Source: an uncultured Bacteroidales bacterium (lineage in GTDB: Bacteria > Bacteroidota > Bacteroidia > Bacteroidales > UBA932). Taken from it: a stretch of DNA of 64,000 nt. The notes beneath the pieces are model-generated. The model made no database searches. It saw only the letters and a program-made list of their open reading frames with translations, and had not been told where the DNA came from. The DNA is taken from assembly GCA_946405435.1 (NCBI GenBank), contig CAMJHF010000013.1, positions 19,573 through 83,572 of the forward strand. Reading direction: 5' to 3'. This document shows positions 28,078 to 36,924 of the stretch, piece by piece; position 1 is the first letter of the stretch; the number at the start of each line of letters is the position of its first letter. Position numbers and translations under genes: made by a program.

Positions 28078-28791
28078 ATGGCAAGCATCAAGACTCCAGA
28101 AGGAAGGCTCCATTATAAACCGAAGAACCTGTTCCTCGGGTGCAAGCAGATTGACAGGGATATTGCCTTCAGAAACCTCGGGGACCTGCTCCGGGTGATG
28201 GAGCGGCACGATATCCTGGTATCTCCTGCTTTGGGTACCCTGCTCGGAATAATCCGGGAAAACAATTTTATTGAGTGGGACGAGGACATCGATCTGTTTG
28301 TGCTTGAAGAAGACAAGGACAAGCTGCTGTCCTCTTTCCGTGACCTGGGGCGGGAAGGCTTCGAACTGGTGCGGGTTGACAGGTGCGGTTTGTTGTATTC
28401 AGTCATGCGCGAAGGCGAGTATATCGACTTCTATATCATGGAGAAACTTTCTCCGGAGGTCAGGGGGTCCGGCGACATTTTCATGCTGGAGAGGCATCTT
28501 ACGGATCTTGTGGACTGGGACTTCAGGGGGCTGACAATAAAGGTGCCGGCCCAGTATGAGGAGTTCCTGTCCCTGCGTTACGGAGACTGGCGGAAACCGG
28601 TAAAATATGCCGATTTCTCCATGTCCCAGTTGCAGATAGGCTGGGCAAAGTTCAAGAATGTGCTCAAGGGCATCATCCCGTGCAGGATAAAAAGGCCTCT
28701 CCTCAAAGCGTATCACAGAAAAAGCTTCAAAAAATTCCTTTCCCGCTGCGACGCTGCCGGAATAACGTTCAACTATAAAATCAATTACTGA
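28078..28791 (+). CDS. LicD-family phosphotransferase
   Basis: 237 residues from ATG 28078; a longer upstream frame runs through the previous gene and is not credible. LicD proteins transfer phosphocholine or phospho-polyols from CDP donors to glycans. The family core is clear: GTLLGIIRENNFIEWDEDIDLFV (about residues 51-73), with the acidic metal-binding cluster D-E-D-x-D. The next gene has a cytidylyltransferase domain, which would supply a CDP-activated donor, so a phospho-polyol decoration is more likely than phosphocholine; no licA/licC-type choline genes are present. Confidence 0.85.
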   Translation: MASIKTPEGRLHYKPKNLFLGCKQIDRDIAFRNLGDLLRVMERHDILVSPALGTLLGIIRENNFIEWDEDIDLFVLEEDKDKLLSSFRDLGREGFELVRVDRCGLLYSVMREGEYIDFYIMEKLSPEVRGSGDIFMLERHLTDLVDWDFRGLTIKVPAQYEEFLSLRYGDWRKPVKYADFSMSQLQIGWAKFKNVLKGIIPCRIKRPLLKAYHRKSFKKFLSRCDAAGITFNYKINY

Positions 28792-30131
28792 TGACAAAAG
28801 TAATAACCTACGGAACCTTCGACCTGCTCCATCAGGGGCATCTCAACCTGCTCAAACGGGCCAGGGAGCTGGGCGACTATCTCATAGTTGGTGTGACCAG
28901 CGACAGCTATGACCGGGGACGGGGCAAGCTGAACGTGCGCAACAATGTGCTTGAGAGGGTGGCGGCGGTAAGGGCTACGGGCTATGCTGATGAAATAATC
29001 ATCGAAGATTATCTGGGACAGAAAATTGATGATATCCAGAAGTATAACGTTGACATTTTTGCCATCGGAAGCGATTGGGAAGGAAAATTCGATTACCTTG
29101 GGGAGTATTGCAAGGTGGTTTATCTGCCGCGTACCGAGGGAATCAGCAGCACCATGCTGCGGAACGAGGGGATGAAATCCATACGCATCGGCATTATAGG
29201 CAGCGGCCGTATTGCCGCCAGATTCGTTCCCGAAAGCAAAGTCGTCAGCGGCGCACTTGTCACAGCCGTCCTCAATCCCGACCCCGTGGAGTCTCAGCGG
29301 TTCGCCGATTCTTTCGGACTGAAGGCTTGTACTGATTTCGACGATTTCATAGCCGAAGTCGATGCCGTTTATATCGCCTCCCCCCACATGACGCATTATG
29401 ATTATGCATACAGGTCATTGTCCTGCGGCAAGCATGTCCTTTGCGAGATCCCTATGGTATTGCAGAAAGAGCAGGCCGTCGGGCTGTTCGGGATGGCCGC
29501 AGAGCGCGGCCTTGTGCTGATGGAGGCGGGGAAGACTGCTTTCTTTCCGGCCTTCGGGCATATAGTCACGCTTGTGAAGAGCGGCATTGTAGGAGATGTG
29601 GTTGATGTCAAGACATCTTTGAGCAAGCAGGTGCTGCCGCCTACGCGGGAACTTGATTACGCCCAGGCAGGCGGAGCCATGACTGAACACGCCCCTCTGA
29701 ACCTTATGGCGATTTTCAAGCTGCTCGGACTGGACTGGTCCGGCATACGTTTTCATACAAGGATGGAAAACGGAGTCGATGTTTATACCAAAGGCGAAAT
29801 CGATTATCCTCACGCCACTGCGTCGTTTACACTTGGAATAGGCGTGAAAACCGAAGGCAATCTTATTGTCAGCGGCACGAAAGGGTACGTTTATGTGCCG
29901 GCACCCTGGTGGCTGACGGATTTCTTTGAAGTGCGATATGAAGATCAGACCAGGAACCGGAAGTTCTTCTACAGTTACGACGGACAAGGTCTGCGGTATG
30001 AGCTGCAGGAGTTCCTGTCGATGATTGTCAACGGGCGCAGGAACTGTTACAAATTGACGCCGGCGGAGAGCATTGCCGCCGCCGAAATCATAGAAAAGTT
30101 CAGGAACAACGAAAATGTTACCGTAATATGA
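28791..30131 (+). CDS. Fusion: TagD-like cytidylyltransferase plus Gfo/Idh/MocA dehydrogenase
   Basis: 446 residues in two domains. Residues 1-128 are a glycerol-3-phosphate-cytidylyltransferase-like unit: YGTFDLLHQGH (HxGH, His14 and His17) and RTEGISS (114-120), both CTP-binding. From 130 follows a Rossmann dehydrogenase of the Gfo/Idh/MocA type (IGIIGSGRIAARF). The usual EKP catalytic motif reads E-I-P, so the Lys is missing; the later GGAMTEHAPLN region is kept. The pair should make a CDP-activated polyol or modified glycerol for the LicD protein. Substrate unknown. The ATG overlaps the licD stop by one base and the end overlaps the SDR in ATGA. Confidence 0.85.
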   Translation: MTKVITYGTFDLLHQGHLNLLKRARELGDYLIVGVTSDSYDRGRGKLNVRNNVLERVAAVRATGYADEIIIEDYLGQKIDDIQKYNVDIFAIGSDWEGKFDYLGEYCKVVYLPRTEGISSTMLRNEGMKSIRIGIIGSGRIAARFVPESKVVSGALVTAVLNPDPVESQRFADSFGLKACTDFDDFIAEVDAVYIASPHMTHYDYAYRSLSCGKHVLCEIPMVLQKEQAVGLFGMAAERGLVLMEAGKTAFFPAFGHIVTLVKSGIVGDVVDVKTSLSKQVLPPTRELDYAQAGGAMTEHAPLNLMAIFKLLGLDWSGIRFHTRMENGVDVYTKGEIDYPHATASFTLGIGVKTEGNLIVSGTKGYVYVPAPWWLTDFFEVRYEDQTRNRKFFYSYDGQGLRYELQEFLSMIVNGRRNCYKLTPAESIAAAEIIEKFRNNENVTVI

Positions 30132-30823
30132 AATATGCTGTTGTTACAGGCGGGTCGTCCGGAATGGGCCTTGGAGTGGCGAAAATGCTTGTATCCAAGG
30201 GGTACATGGTCTTTGCTACTTATGTAGGGCCCGATTTCGAAGAGAGTATTGAGAATTTCGAAGCTCACAAAGTTGACCAGACACGCAGAGAAGATGTGTA
30301 CGGCTTCATTAATTATGTCAAGTCCAGGACGGACCATGTGGACTGTATTGTATGCAATGCCGGAATGAGCATACGCCGCGGCTTTACCGAAATGAAAGAC
30401 AATGAGTGGGATGCAATGATGGAAGTCGCCGTCAACTCGCATTACATTATGATAAGGGAGTTTTTCCCAATCATTCCTGCCGGGTCCCGCATCTTGTTTA
30501 CAGGATCCCAGATGGGCTTGTCTCCTCATGCAACCGTTTTGGCCTATGGCGTTACCAAGGCCGCCGTCCATGCCCTTTGCAAGAATCTTGTCAAGGAGTT
30601 CGAGGGAACCGGGACGACGGTAAATGCAATCGTCCCCGGTTTCGTGGACACGCCGTGGCAGAAGGCGAAACCGGAGGCCATCAAGCAGAATATATACAAT
30701 AAAACAGCCATTCACCGTTTTGCTTCGGTTGAAGAAATTGTGGATGCTTTCAGGTTCTGCATAGACAATCCCTTTGTCAACGGCAGCCTGATCGAAGTGA
30801 ATGGAGGATATTGTTACAAATAA
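30128..30823 (+). CDS. Short-chain dehydrogenase/reductase
   Basis: 231 residues, classical SDR. Cofactor motif TGGSSGMGLG at 8-17, NAG motif CNAGMS, catalytic Tyr and Lys in YGVTK, and a C-terminal GSLIEVNGGY. The start overlaps the fusion gene by four bases, so it probably belongs to the same small-molecule pathway: reduction or oxidation of a polyol or sugar phosphate before or after CTP activation. NAD or NADP preference cannot be decided safely from the N-terminal sequence. Confidence 0.87.
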   Translation: MKYAVVTGGSSGMGLGVAKMLVSKGYMVFATYVGPDFEESIENFEAHKVDQTRREDVYGFINYVKSRTDHVDCIVCNAGMSIRRGFTEMKDNEWDAMMEVAVNSHYIMIREFFPIIPAGSRILFTGSQMGLSPHATVLAYGVTKAAVHALCKNLVKEFEGTGTTVNAIVPGFVDTPWQKAKPEAIKQNIYNKTAIHRFASVEEIVDAFRFCIDNPFVNGSLIEVNGGYCYK

Positions 30824-30829
30824 TCCCTT

Positions 30830-31981
30830 ATGTTACCTGGCAGATTCTTCTATACCGTTCTCTTTTTGTCCATGCTGCCGGCCGTCGCAGGATGCAGGCC
30901 GCAGGAACTTGAGCAGAAGGAATTGCCGGATTACTTCAGCGCCGACGTCAAGATTGACAAAGTCGAAAGTGCTGATGGAGTTTTTTATTTTACTCTGTCC
31001 AACGGATACTTTTTCAGTATATACCCGGATAAAAGCAGCATCTTCACCATCGGCATAGACGGGTATTTATACCATGACGGGCACGGGACGGATTTTATCG
31101 CGTCCGATGTGCCGGTACTGCCGGATGGGATGTCCGCCGTTATGCAGGATAATGATTCCTATATACAAGCCGGCGTGGAAGGCTACTCGGAGTGGGCCTT
31201 CTTGTTTGAGGACGGAAAGACGGTCACCCTGCCCAAAATGGCACATTCGCTTTCTGCCGCTTCCGGAGTAAGGTCTATAAACCATCGCGGATATAATGTC
31301 GACGCCCCGGAAAATACCCTTTCTGCATTCCGTCTGTCGCGTCTGAAAGGCTTCGGGTACGTGGAAACCGATGTGAGTTTCACTGCAGACGGAGTCCCGG
31401 TCCTGTTGCATGATGATACAGTTGACAGAACATCGGACGGTTCCGGGAAAATCTATGAACTGACGTACGACGAGGTGTCCCGGCTGAGTTTCGGGGCGTG
31501 GAAAGACGAAGCTTATTCCGCGGAGCGCATCCCTACTCTGGAGCAGTTCCTGGGGCTGTGTTACCGGATCGGACTCTCCCCGTACCTTGAACTTAAGCAT
31601 GGCAGTCAGGATCAGGTCGGAAAGATTGTCGCTCTTGTGGAACAATACGGCCTTGCCGACAGAGTGACCTACATTTCATTCTTCCCCGAATTGCTGTCCG
31701 CGGTATTGAATTATGCCCCGCATGCGCGGGTGGGCTATGTATGCGAGCATGTAGACAATGCCGTCATGCAAATATGCATCGGGATGAAGGCGAAGGGCGC
31801 TGATGTTTTCGTGGACACATCGGATATCGACTCGTCCACTGCCGGGCAGTGCCGCAACAACGGAATCCCCATGGAAGTGTGGACCGTCAACTCTCAATGG
31901 GTCATATCTACAATGCCTTCTTACGTCTCCGGCGTCACCAGTGACTTCCTTAACGCAGGTCTTGTTCTCGCCGGAAAATAG
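30830..31981 (+). CDS. Glycerophosphodiester phosphodiesterase lipoprotein
   Basis: 383 residues. A lipoprotein signal ends at AVAGC (Cys22). About 120 residues of unassigned beta-rich sequence precede a GDPD domain (NHRGYNVDAPENTLSAF, ETDVSFTADGVPVLLHDDTVDRTSDG, YLELKHGS), with the catalytic His pair and Glu-x-Asp metal ligands in place. It should hydrolyse glycerophosphodiesters at the cell envelope. In a locus with LicD and a CDP-polyol fusion, it may trim or recycle a glycerophosphate-type decoration, which is an inference from context. Confidence 0.88.
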   Translation: MLPGRFFYTVLFLSMLPAVAGCRPQELEQKELPDYFSADVKIDKVESADGVFYFTLSNGYFFSIYPDKSSIFTIGIDGYLYHDGHGTDFIASDVPVLPDGMSAVMQDNDSYIQAGVEGYSEWAFLFEDGKTVTLPKMAHSLSAASGVRSINHRGYNVDAPENTLSAFRLSRLKGFGYVETDVSFTADGVPVLLHDDTVDRTSDGSGKIYELTYDEVSRLSFGAWKDEAYSAERIPTLEQFLGLCYRIGLSPYLELKHGSQDQVGKIVALVEQYGLADRVTYISFFPELLSAVLNYAPHARVGYVCEHVDNAVMQICIGMKAKGADVFVDTSDIDSSTAGQCRNNGIPMEVWTVNSQWVISTMPSYVSGVTSDFLNAGLVLAGK

Positions 31982-31988
31982 TTTCGAC

Positions 31989-32723
31989 ATGAATAATTAC
32001 TTCAACATAAACTACGAGTTCGACAAGGCTGCCGTTCACAAAGCAATAGAAGAAGCGCAAAAGGGCTATATTTGTGTTGCGGACGGAGTCGTAATGACCA
32101 ATGCCAACAAAGACAAGGACTACCTTGATGTGGTGAATGGCGGCATGTTCTCCATCTGCGACAGCAACTGGGTACCCGTGTACCTCAAATCTATTTACGG
32201 AATCCGGTACAGCCAGTACTGCGGCTCGGATATTTTCCGCGACATAGTGTCGTCCCGCAAGTACCGCATGTTGTTCCTGGGAACCGACAGAGCCACATTG
32301 GACGCCCTCCGCGGGCATTTGGCAATCATGAATCCGGACGTGACGGGCATGAGTTTCGTCGAGCTGCCTTTCCGCAGCGTAGAAGATTTTGATTATCCGC
32401 AAATCGCGCGGCAGATCGATGAAGACGGGGCGAAGATAATCTGGGTAGCTTTGGGAGCCCCGAAGCAGGAACGTTTCATGAACCGTCTGCTGCCATATCT
32501 GGACAAAGGAGTCATGATAGGCGTCGGCGCCGTTTTCAACTTTTTCAGCGGCCGGAATGAATCAAGATGTCCGGAATGGATGCAGCGGCACCACCTGGAG
32601 TTCGTGTACCGCATATTCCAGAATCCCCGCAAGCAGCTGAAGCGTTGCTGGGGGATAGTTTCATCCCTGCCTGGTCTTTATGTGCAGGAGCGCCGCCGTG
32701 CAAAACGAAGCAAAAACCAATAA
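31989..32723 (+). CDS. WecG/TagA/CpsF-family glycosyltransferase
   Basis: 244 residues from ATG 31989. GT26 enzymes add the second sugar (often ManNAc or its acid) to GlcNAc-PP-undecaprenol. Family features: the N-terminal [14 protein letters not shown] region, [34 protein letters not shown] and [12 protein letters not shown]. It pairs naturally with the WecA-like transferase further down. The frame is open far upstream inside the GDPD gene, but that is only read-through. Confidence 0.9.
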   Translation: MNNYFNINYEFDKAAVHKAIEEAQKGYICVADGVVMTNANKDKDYLDVVNGGMFSICDSNWVPVYLKSIYGIRYSQYCGSDIFRDIVSSRKYRMLFLGTDRATLDALRGHLAIMNPDVTGMSFVELPFRSVEDFDYPQIARQIDEDGAKIIWVALGAPKQERFMNRLLPYLDKGVMIGVGAVFNFFSGRNESRCPEWMQRHHLEFVYRIFQNPRKQLKRCWGIVSSLPGLYVQERRRAKRSKNQ

Positions 32724-32727
32724 TCAT

Positions 32728-33792
32728 ATGAAAAAAGCACTTATAACCGGAATTACGGGCCAGGACGGGAGCTTCCTTGCCGAATTCCTGATTGATAAAG
32801 GATATGAAGTACATGGCATATTGAGGCGCAGCAGCAGCTTCAATACCGGCCGCATCGAGCATTTGTACTTAAGCGAATGGGTGAAGGACATGAAGAAGAG
32901 CCGCTCGGTCAACCTGCACTGGGGTGACATGACCGACAGCAGTTCCCTCATCCGCATAATCAGCGAGGTCAAGCCCGACGAAATCTACAATCTTGCCGCG
33001 CAAAGCCACGTGAAGGTCAGTTTCGACGTGCCCGAATTTACTGCAGATGTGGATGCCACCGGTGTCCTGCGCCTGCTGGAGGCTGTCCGTATTGCCGGAC
33101 TTACACAGTCATGCCGCATCTATCAAGCTTCAACATCGGAGCTTTTCGGGATGGTGCAGGAAGTCCCGCAAAAGGAAACCACTCCTTTCTATCCCCGGAG
33201 TCCCTACGGTGCCGCCAAACTCTATGCATACTGGATAATGAAGAATTACAGGGAGAGTTATGGCATGTACTGCTGCAATGGAATTCTGTTCAACCATGAG
33301 TCCGAGCGCCGGGGCGAGACTTTCGTGACGCGGAAGATAAGCCTTGCTGCGGCGCGTATTGCTTCCGGAATGCAGGACAAGCTGTATCTGGGAAATCTGA
33401 ATGCCATGCGCGACTGGGGATATGCCAAAGATTATGTTGAGTGCATGTGGCTGATACTTCAGCAGCCTGAACCTGACGATTTCGTCATCGCTACTGGAGA
33501 GTATCACAGCGTGAGGGAATTCTGTACCCTGGCTTTCCGAGAGGCAGGTATCAGGCTCCGTTGGGAAGGCGAGGGGGTGGACGAGAAAGGTATCGACGAG
33601 TCCGACGGCCGCGTGCTGGTGGAGGTGGATCCAAAGTATTTCCGGCCGGCCGAGGTGGATCAGCTTCTAGGCGACCCGTCCAAGGCAAAGGCACGACTGG
33701 GTTGGAATCCCCGCAAGACCAGTTTCGCGGAACTGGTTAGAATAATGGTAAAGCACGATCTTGATTCCCTGGCAAATGGAAAGAAACAGTAA
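32728..33792 (+). CDS. gmd: GDP-mannose 4,6-dehydratase
   Basis: 354 residues from ATG 32728. It converts GDP-mannose to GDP-4-keto-6-deoxy-mannose. Seen: [15 protein letters not shown] with the NADP loop, [37 protein letters not shown] (Tyr-x-x-x-Lys), [18 protein letters not shown] and YFRPAEVD. These match the true Gmd group closely, so GDP-mannose is the likely substrate even though GDP-heptose genes are nearby. Overlaps fcl by 17 bp. Confidence 0.95.
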   Translation: MKKALITGITGQDGSFLAEFLIDKGYEVHGILRRSSSFNTGRIEHLYLSEWVKDMKKSRSVNLHWGDMTDSSSLIRIISEVKPDEIYNLAAQSHVKVSFDVPEFTADVDATGVLRLLEAVRIAGLTQSCRIYQASTSELFGMVQEVPQKETTPFYPRSPYGAAKLYAYWIMKNYRESYGMYCCNGILFNHESERRGETFVTRKISLAAARIASGMQDKLYLGNLNAMRDWGYAKDYVECMWLILQQPEPDDFVIATGEYHSVREFCTLAFREAGIRLRWEGEGVDEKGIDESDGRVLVEVDPKYFRPAEVDQLLGDPSKAKARLGWNPRKTSFAELVRIMVKHDLDSLANGKKQ

Positions 33793-34717
33793 AATATATG
33801 TGGCCGGCCACCGCGGCATGGTGGGAAGCGCCATCGTGCGCGAACTGGAGCGTCAGGGCTATACCAATATTGTTACCCGTACGCACAAGGAACTCGACCT
33901 GACGCGCCAGGCCGACGTGGAAGCTTTCTTCGGAAAGGAGAAACCTGAATATGTTTTTCTGGCGGCGGCAAAGGTCGGAGGAATAGTGGCTAACCAGAAT
34001 GCCCTTGCCGACTTTATGTACGACAACATGGTGCTGGAGATGAACGTGATTCACGCCGCCTGGAAGAACGGGTGCAAGAAACTCGAATTCCTGGGCTCCA
34101 GCTGCATTTACCCCAGGATGGCGCCGCAGCCGATGAAGGAAGACTGCCTGCTGACGGGGGCGCTTGAAAAGACGAACGAGGCATACGCGCTCGCTAAAAT
34201 CAGCGGCTTGAAGTATTGCGAATTCCTGAACCGTCAGTACGGAACGGATTACATAAGCGTTATGCCCACCAACCTGTACGGCCCCAACGACAACTATCAC
34301 CCGGAGCACAGCCATGTACTGCCTGCGCTCATACGCCGCTTCCACGAGGCCCGGGTGAACGGCCTTGAGGAAGTTACCTGCTGGGGAGACGGCAGTCCCT
34401 TGCGTGAATTCCTCTATGTTGACGACCTGGCCAATCTATGCGTTTTCCTTATGAATAACTATTCGGGCAATGAGACGGTCAATGCCGGTACCGGCAAAGA
34501 GCTGAGCATCAAGGAGCTTACCGAACTGGTGGCCAAGGTCGTCGGCTATACTGGCGTAATAAAGTGGGATACGTCCCGTCCCAATGGAACGCCCCGTAAA
34601 CTGCTCGACGTGAGCAAGGCGGCCGCTTTGGGCTGGACCTACAAAACAGAACTTGAAGATGGTATCCGCCTGGCTTACCAGGACTTCCTGAACAATCCTG
34701 TCAGAGCGGAAAGATAA
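33776..34717 (+). CDS. fcl: GDP-L-fucose synthase
   Basis: 313 residues from ATG 33776, inside the 3' end of gmd. The epimerase-reductase turns the Gmd product into GDP-L-fucose. Seen: [17 protein letters not shown] (NADP loop), [21 protein letters not shown], catalytic Tyr and Lys in [13 protein letters not shown], and [10 protein letters not shown]. Together with gmd this gives a complete GDP-fucose branch, so fucose is a likely component of the exported polymer. Confidence 0.94.
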   Translation: MERNSKIYVAGHRGMVGSAIVRELERQGYTNIVTRTHKELDLTRQADVEAFFGKEKPEYVFLAAAKVGGIVANQNALADFMYDNMVLEMNVIHAAWKNGCKKLEFLGSSCIYPRMAPQPMKEDCLLTGALEKTNEAYALAKISGLKYCEFLNRQYGTDYISVMPTNLYGPNDNYHPEHSHVLPALIRRFHEARVNGLEEVTCWGDGSPLREFLYVDDLANLCVFLMNNYSGNETVNAGTGKELSIKELTELVAKVVGYTGVIKWDTSRPNGTPRKLLDVSKAAALGWTYKTELEDGIRLAYQDFLNNPVRAER

Positions 34718-34727
34718 TTGTGCAGCC

Positions 34728-35840
34728 ATGCTTTTCTACAGTATTATCGCAATTGACTTTATCCTGTCGCTTATTGTCGGCGCATTGATGATCAGAATGA
34801 TCTTGTATGTGTCCTACAAAGGCCGCCTGTTTGATATTCCCGATGGCCGGAAGGTCCACAAAATACCTGTGCCGAGGCTTGCCGGCGTGTCTTTCATGCC
34901 TACACTGATGATAGTGATAGCATTCAGCTTTGGTATAGTGTACCGCAGCCATCTGATGAGCGCTCCCGAACCGGACGGCGTGCTGTTGATACGCCTGTCT
35001 TTTATGCTCGGCAGTGCGATGCTTTTGTACGTTGTCGGTATTCTGGACGATCTGACGGACCTCAACTACAAAATAAAGTTCGGCGTGCAGTTCGTGGCCT
35101 CGGCCCTGCTGGTGTCATCTGGACTGTGGCTGAACAATTTCTACGGCCTTTTCGGGATATGGCGCATTCCATTCTATATAGGAATGCCTTTCACCCTGCT
35201 CCTGCTGATGCTGATTACCAATGCAATCAATTTGATAGACGGTATCGACGGCTTGGCATCGGGACTGGTCATAATAACGCTGGCGCTGTTGACCTTCGTT
35301 TACCTGAGGGAAAAACGATTCGTCTATTCCACAGTGTCGGCCTCGATGCTCGGAATGGTGCTCTCATTCTGGTTCTTCAATATGTTCGGGACGCCGGAAA
35401 AGAAGAATAAATTGTATATGGGGGATACGGGAGCCCTGACTCTGGGGCTCGTCATCTGCTTCCTTATCGTATCAATCTGCTACTGCTCCGGCCGTAACGG
35501 GGCCCAGACACTCGGCAAGTATATTGCCATAGTCCTGTCGTCCCTGCTGATTCCGATACTGGAAGTTCCAAGACTCTTCTTTACCCGTATCATCAACGGC
35601 AAGAGTCCGTTCAAAGCCGACGCGAACCATATCCATCATCTTCTGATGCGCTGCGGGCTTTCTTCCCGCAAGACATTGTTGATACTGCTTTCTTCGGATG
35701 TGCTGATAGTCCTGCTTACCGCTGCCATGACCCGTTTACTCAGCCTGACCTGGATATTTGTCATCGATATCATGGTATATGCAGTCATGCTGTTCATCAT
35801 TTCCAGGAACATTAAGTTGGAAACCTTGCCCAAAGAATGA
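34728..35840 (+). CDS. WecA/MraY-type undecaprenyl-phosphate sugar-1-phosphate transferase
   Basis: 370 residues, about ten membrane helices. It starts polysaccharide synthesis by moving a sugar-1-phosphate (GlcNAc in WecA) from its UDP form onto undecaprenyl phosphate. Motifs: RKVHKIPVPRLAGV, GILDDLTDLNYKIKF (DDxxD), NAINLIDGIDGLASG and MGDTGALTLG. The basic loop ANHIHHLLMRCGLS matches the WecA/TagO side of the family more than MraY. Position mid-locus, far from the export genes, is unremarkable in Bacteroidetes. Acts with the GT26 enzyme. Confidence 0.92.
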   Translation: MLFYSIIAIDFILSLIVGALMIRMILYVSYKGRLFDIPDGRKVHKIPVPRLAGVSFMPTLMIVIAFSFGIVYRSHLMSAPEPDGVLLIRLSFMLGSAMLLYVVGILDDLTDLNYKIKFGVQFVASALLVSSGLWLNNFYGLFGIWRIPFYIGMPFTLLLLMLITNAINLIDGIDGLASGLVIITLALLTFVYLREKRFVYSTVSASMLGMVLSFWFFNMFGTPEKKNKLYMGDTGALTLGLVICFLIVSICYCSGRNGAQTLGKYIAIVLSSLLIPILEVPRLFFTRIINGKSPFKADANHIHHLLMRCGLSSRKTLLILLSSDVLIVLLTAAMTRLLSLTWIFVIDIMVYAVMLFIISRNIKLETLPKE

Positions 35841-35841
35841 T

Positions 35842-36924
35842 ATGGATGCATTTATCGAGTTGATACAGTTGGCCGCCGGTACGCGCGAAACCCTTTCCGG
35901 CATACCATCCTCCAGGGCGGAGTGGGAAGAGTTGTTCAGGCTTACCGCCATGCATAATCTTCTCGGTGTGACTTTCCCGGTGATAGACAAGCTTCACGAC
36001 GATTCGGACATCCCGCTGGGAGTATATACGCGCTGGGCAATGGCCGCACGGACAATAAAGCATAAGAACGAGCGTATGCTGGAGTATTGCCGGGACCTTT
36101 ACCGCAGATTCTCCGAAGACGGATTCCGTACCTGTATCTTTAAAGGCCAGGCTGCAGCAAGGCGCTATCCAAGTCCGCTCCTGCGCCAGAGCGGTGATAT
36201 TGATATCTGGGTAGAAGGAGACAGGGATGCAGTTCTGGATTATCTCAGGGCGCGCTATACTGTCAAAAAAGTTTTTTACCATCATTGTGACGCCGGTATT
36301 TTTGACAAGGTGGGAGTCGAAGTCCATTTTACCCCTACATGGATGAATGCTCCGGCAGCAAACAGGAAACTGCAGGCCTATTTCGAGTCCATAGCCGGTG
36401 AACAGTTCTCCAATTATAATGAAGAATTGGCCTTCAATGTCCCGACGGCAAGGTTCGATGCCGTGTATATGCTGTTGCACATGCTCCGGCATGTCCTCGA
36501 CGAAGGACTGGGGCTCAGGCAGGTTCTGGACTATTTCTATGTTCTCAAGGACCTCCCGGCCATGGACAGGGAGCAGGTCCTCTCCGATGCCCGGCGTCTT
36601 GGTTTGACCGGCTTTGCGTCCGGGATAATGTACGTGCTTGAGAAGGTGTTCGGGATGGACAGGAATCAAATGCTGTGCGCTCCGGATGAATCTCAGGGGC
36701 AATTCTTGCTCGATGAGATAATGATCTCCGGAAACTTCGGTCGCTTTGACCCTCGGAATGAACACGAAAAGGACGAGAGCCATGTCAAGCATGCCAGGCG
36801 GAAATTGTCCCGTTCGTTGCGTTTTCTTAAGTATTATCCGGGAGAAGTGCTCTCCATGCCTTATTTCATGTGCTGGCAGTTTTTCTGGAGGCGTAAACAC
36901 AACTACTTATACAAAGGACGATGA
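35842..36924 (+). CDS. Nucleotidyltransferase-fold protein (NTP_transf_5 type)
   Basis: 360 residues from ATG 35842. The core FKGQAAARRYPSP followed by RQSGDIDIWV has the G-D-I-D metal pattern of the nucleotidyltransferase fold, and the mid part (EVHFTPTWMNAPA, MLLHMLRHVL) fits the uncharacterised PF14907 group often found in capsule and secondary-metabolite loci. It has no signal peptide. The substrate is unknown: it could modify a sugar intermediate or a protein. It abuts the WecA-like gene and overlaps hddA in ATGA. Confidence 0.75.
   Translation: MDAFIELIQLAAGTRETLSGIPSSRAEWEELFRLTAMHNLLGVTFPVIDKLHDDSDIPLGVYTRWAMAARTIKHKNERMLEYCRDLYRRFSEDGFRTCIFKGQAAARRYPSPLLRQSGDIDIWVEGDRDAVLDYLRARYTVKKVFYHHCDAGIFDKVGVEVHFTPTWMNAPAANRKLQAYFESIAGEQFSNYNEELAFNVPTARFDAVYMLLHMLRHVLDEGLGLRQVLDYFYVLKDLPAMDREQVLSDARRLGLTGFASGIMYVLEKVFGMDRNQMLCAPDESQGQFLLDEIMISGNFGRFDPRNEHEKDESHVKHARRKLSRSLRFLKYYPGEVLSMPYFMCWQFFWRRKHNYLYKGR

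Noticed and set aside
28078..28791. Phosphocholine transfer by the LicD protein
   Set aside because: No choline kinase, choline-phosphate cytidylyltransferase of the LicC type or choline transporter is present; a polyol fits the neighbours better.
32728..34717. Gmd and Fcl acting on GDP-heptose, giving 6-deoxy-heptose
   Set aside because: Considered because of nearby heptose genes, but Gmd matches the GDP-mannose type motif by motif; kept as GDP-fucose genes.
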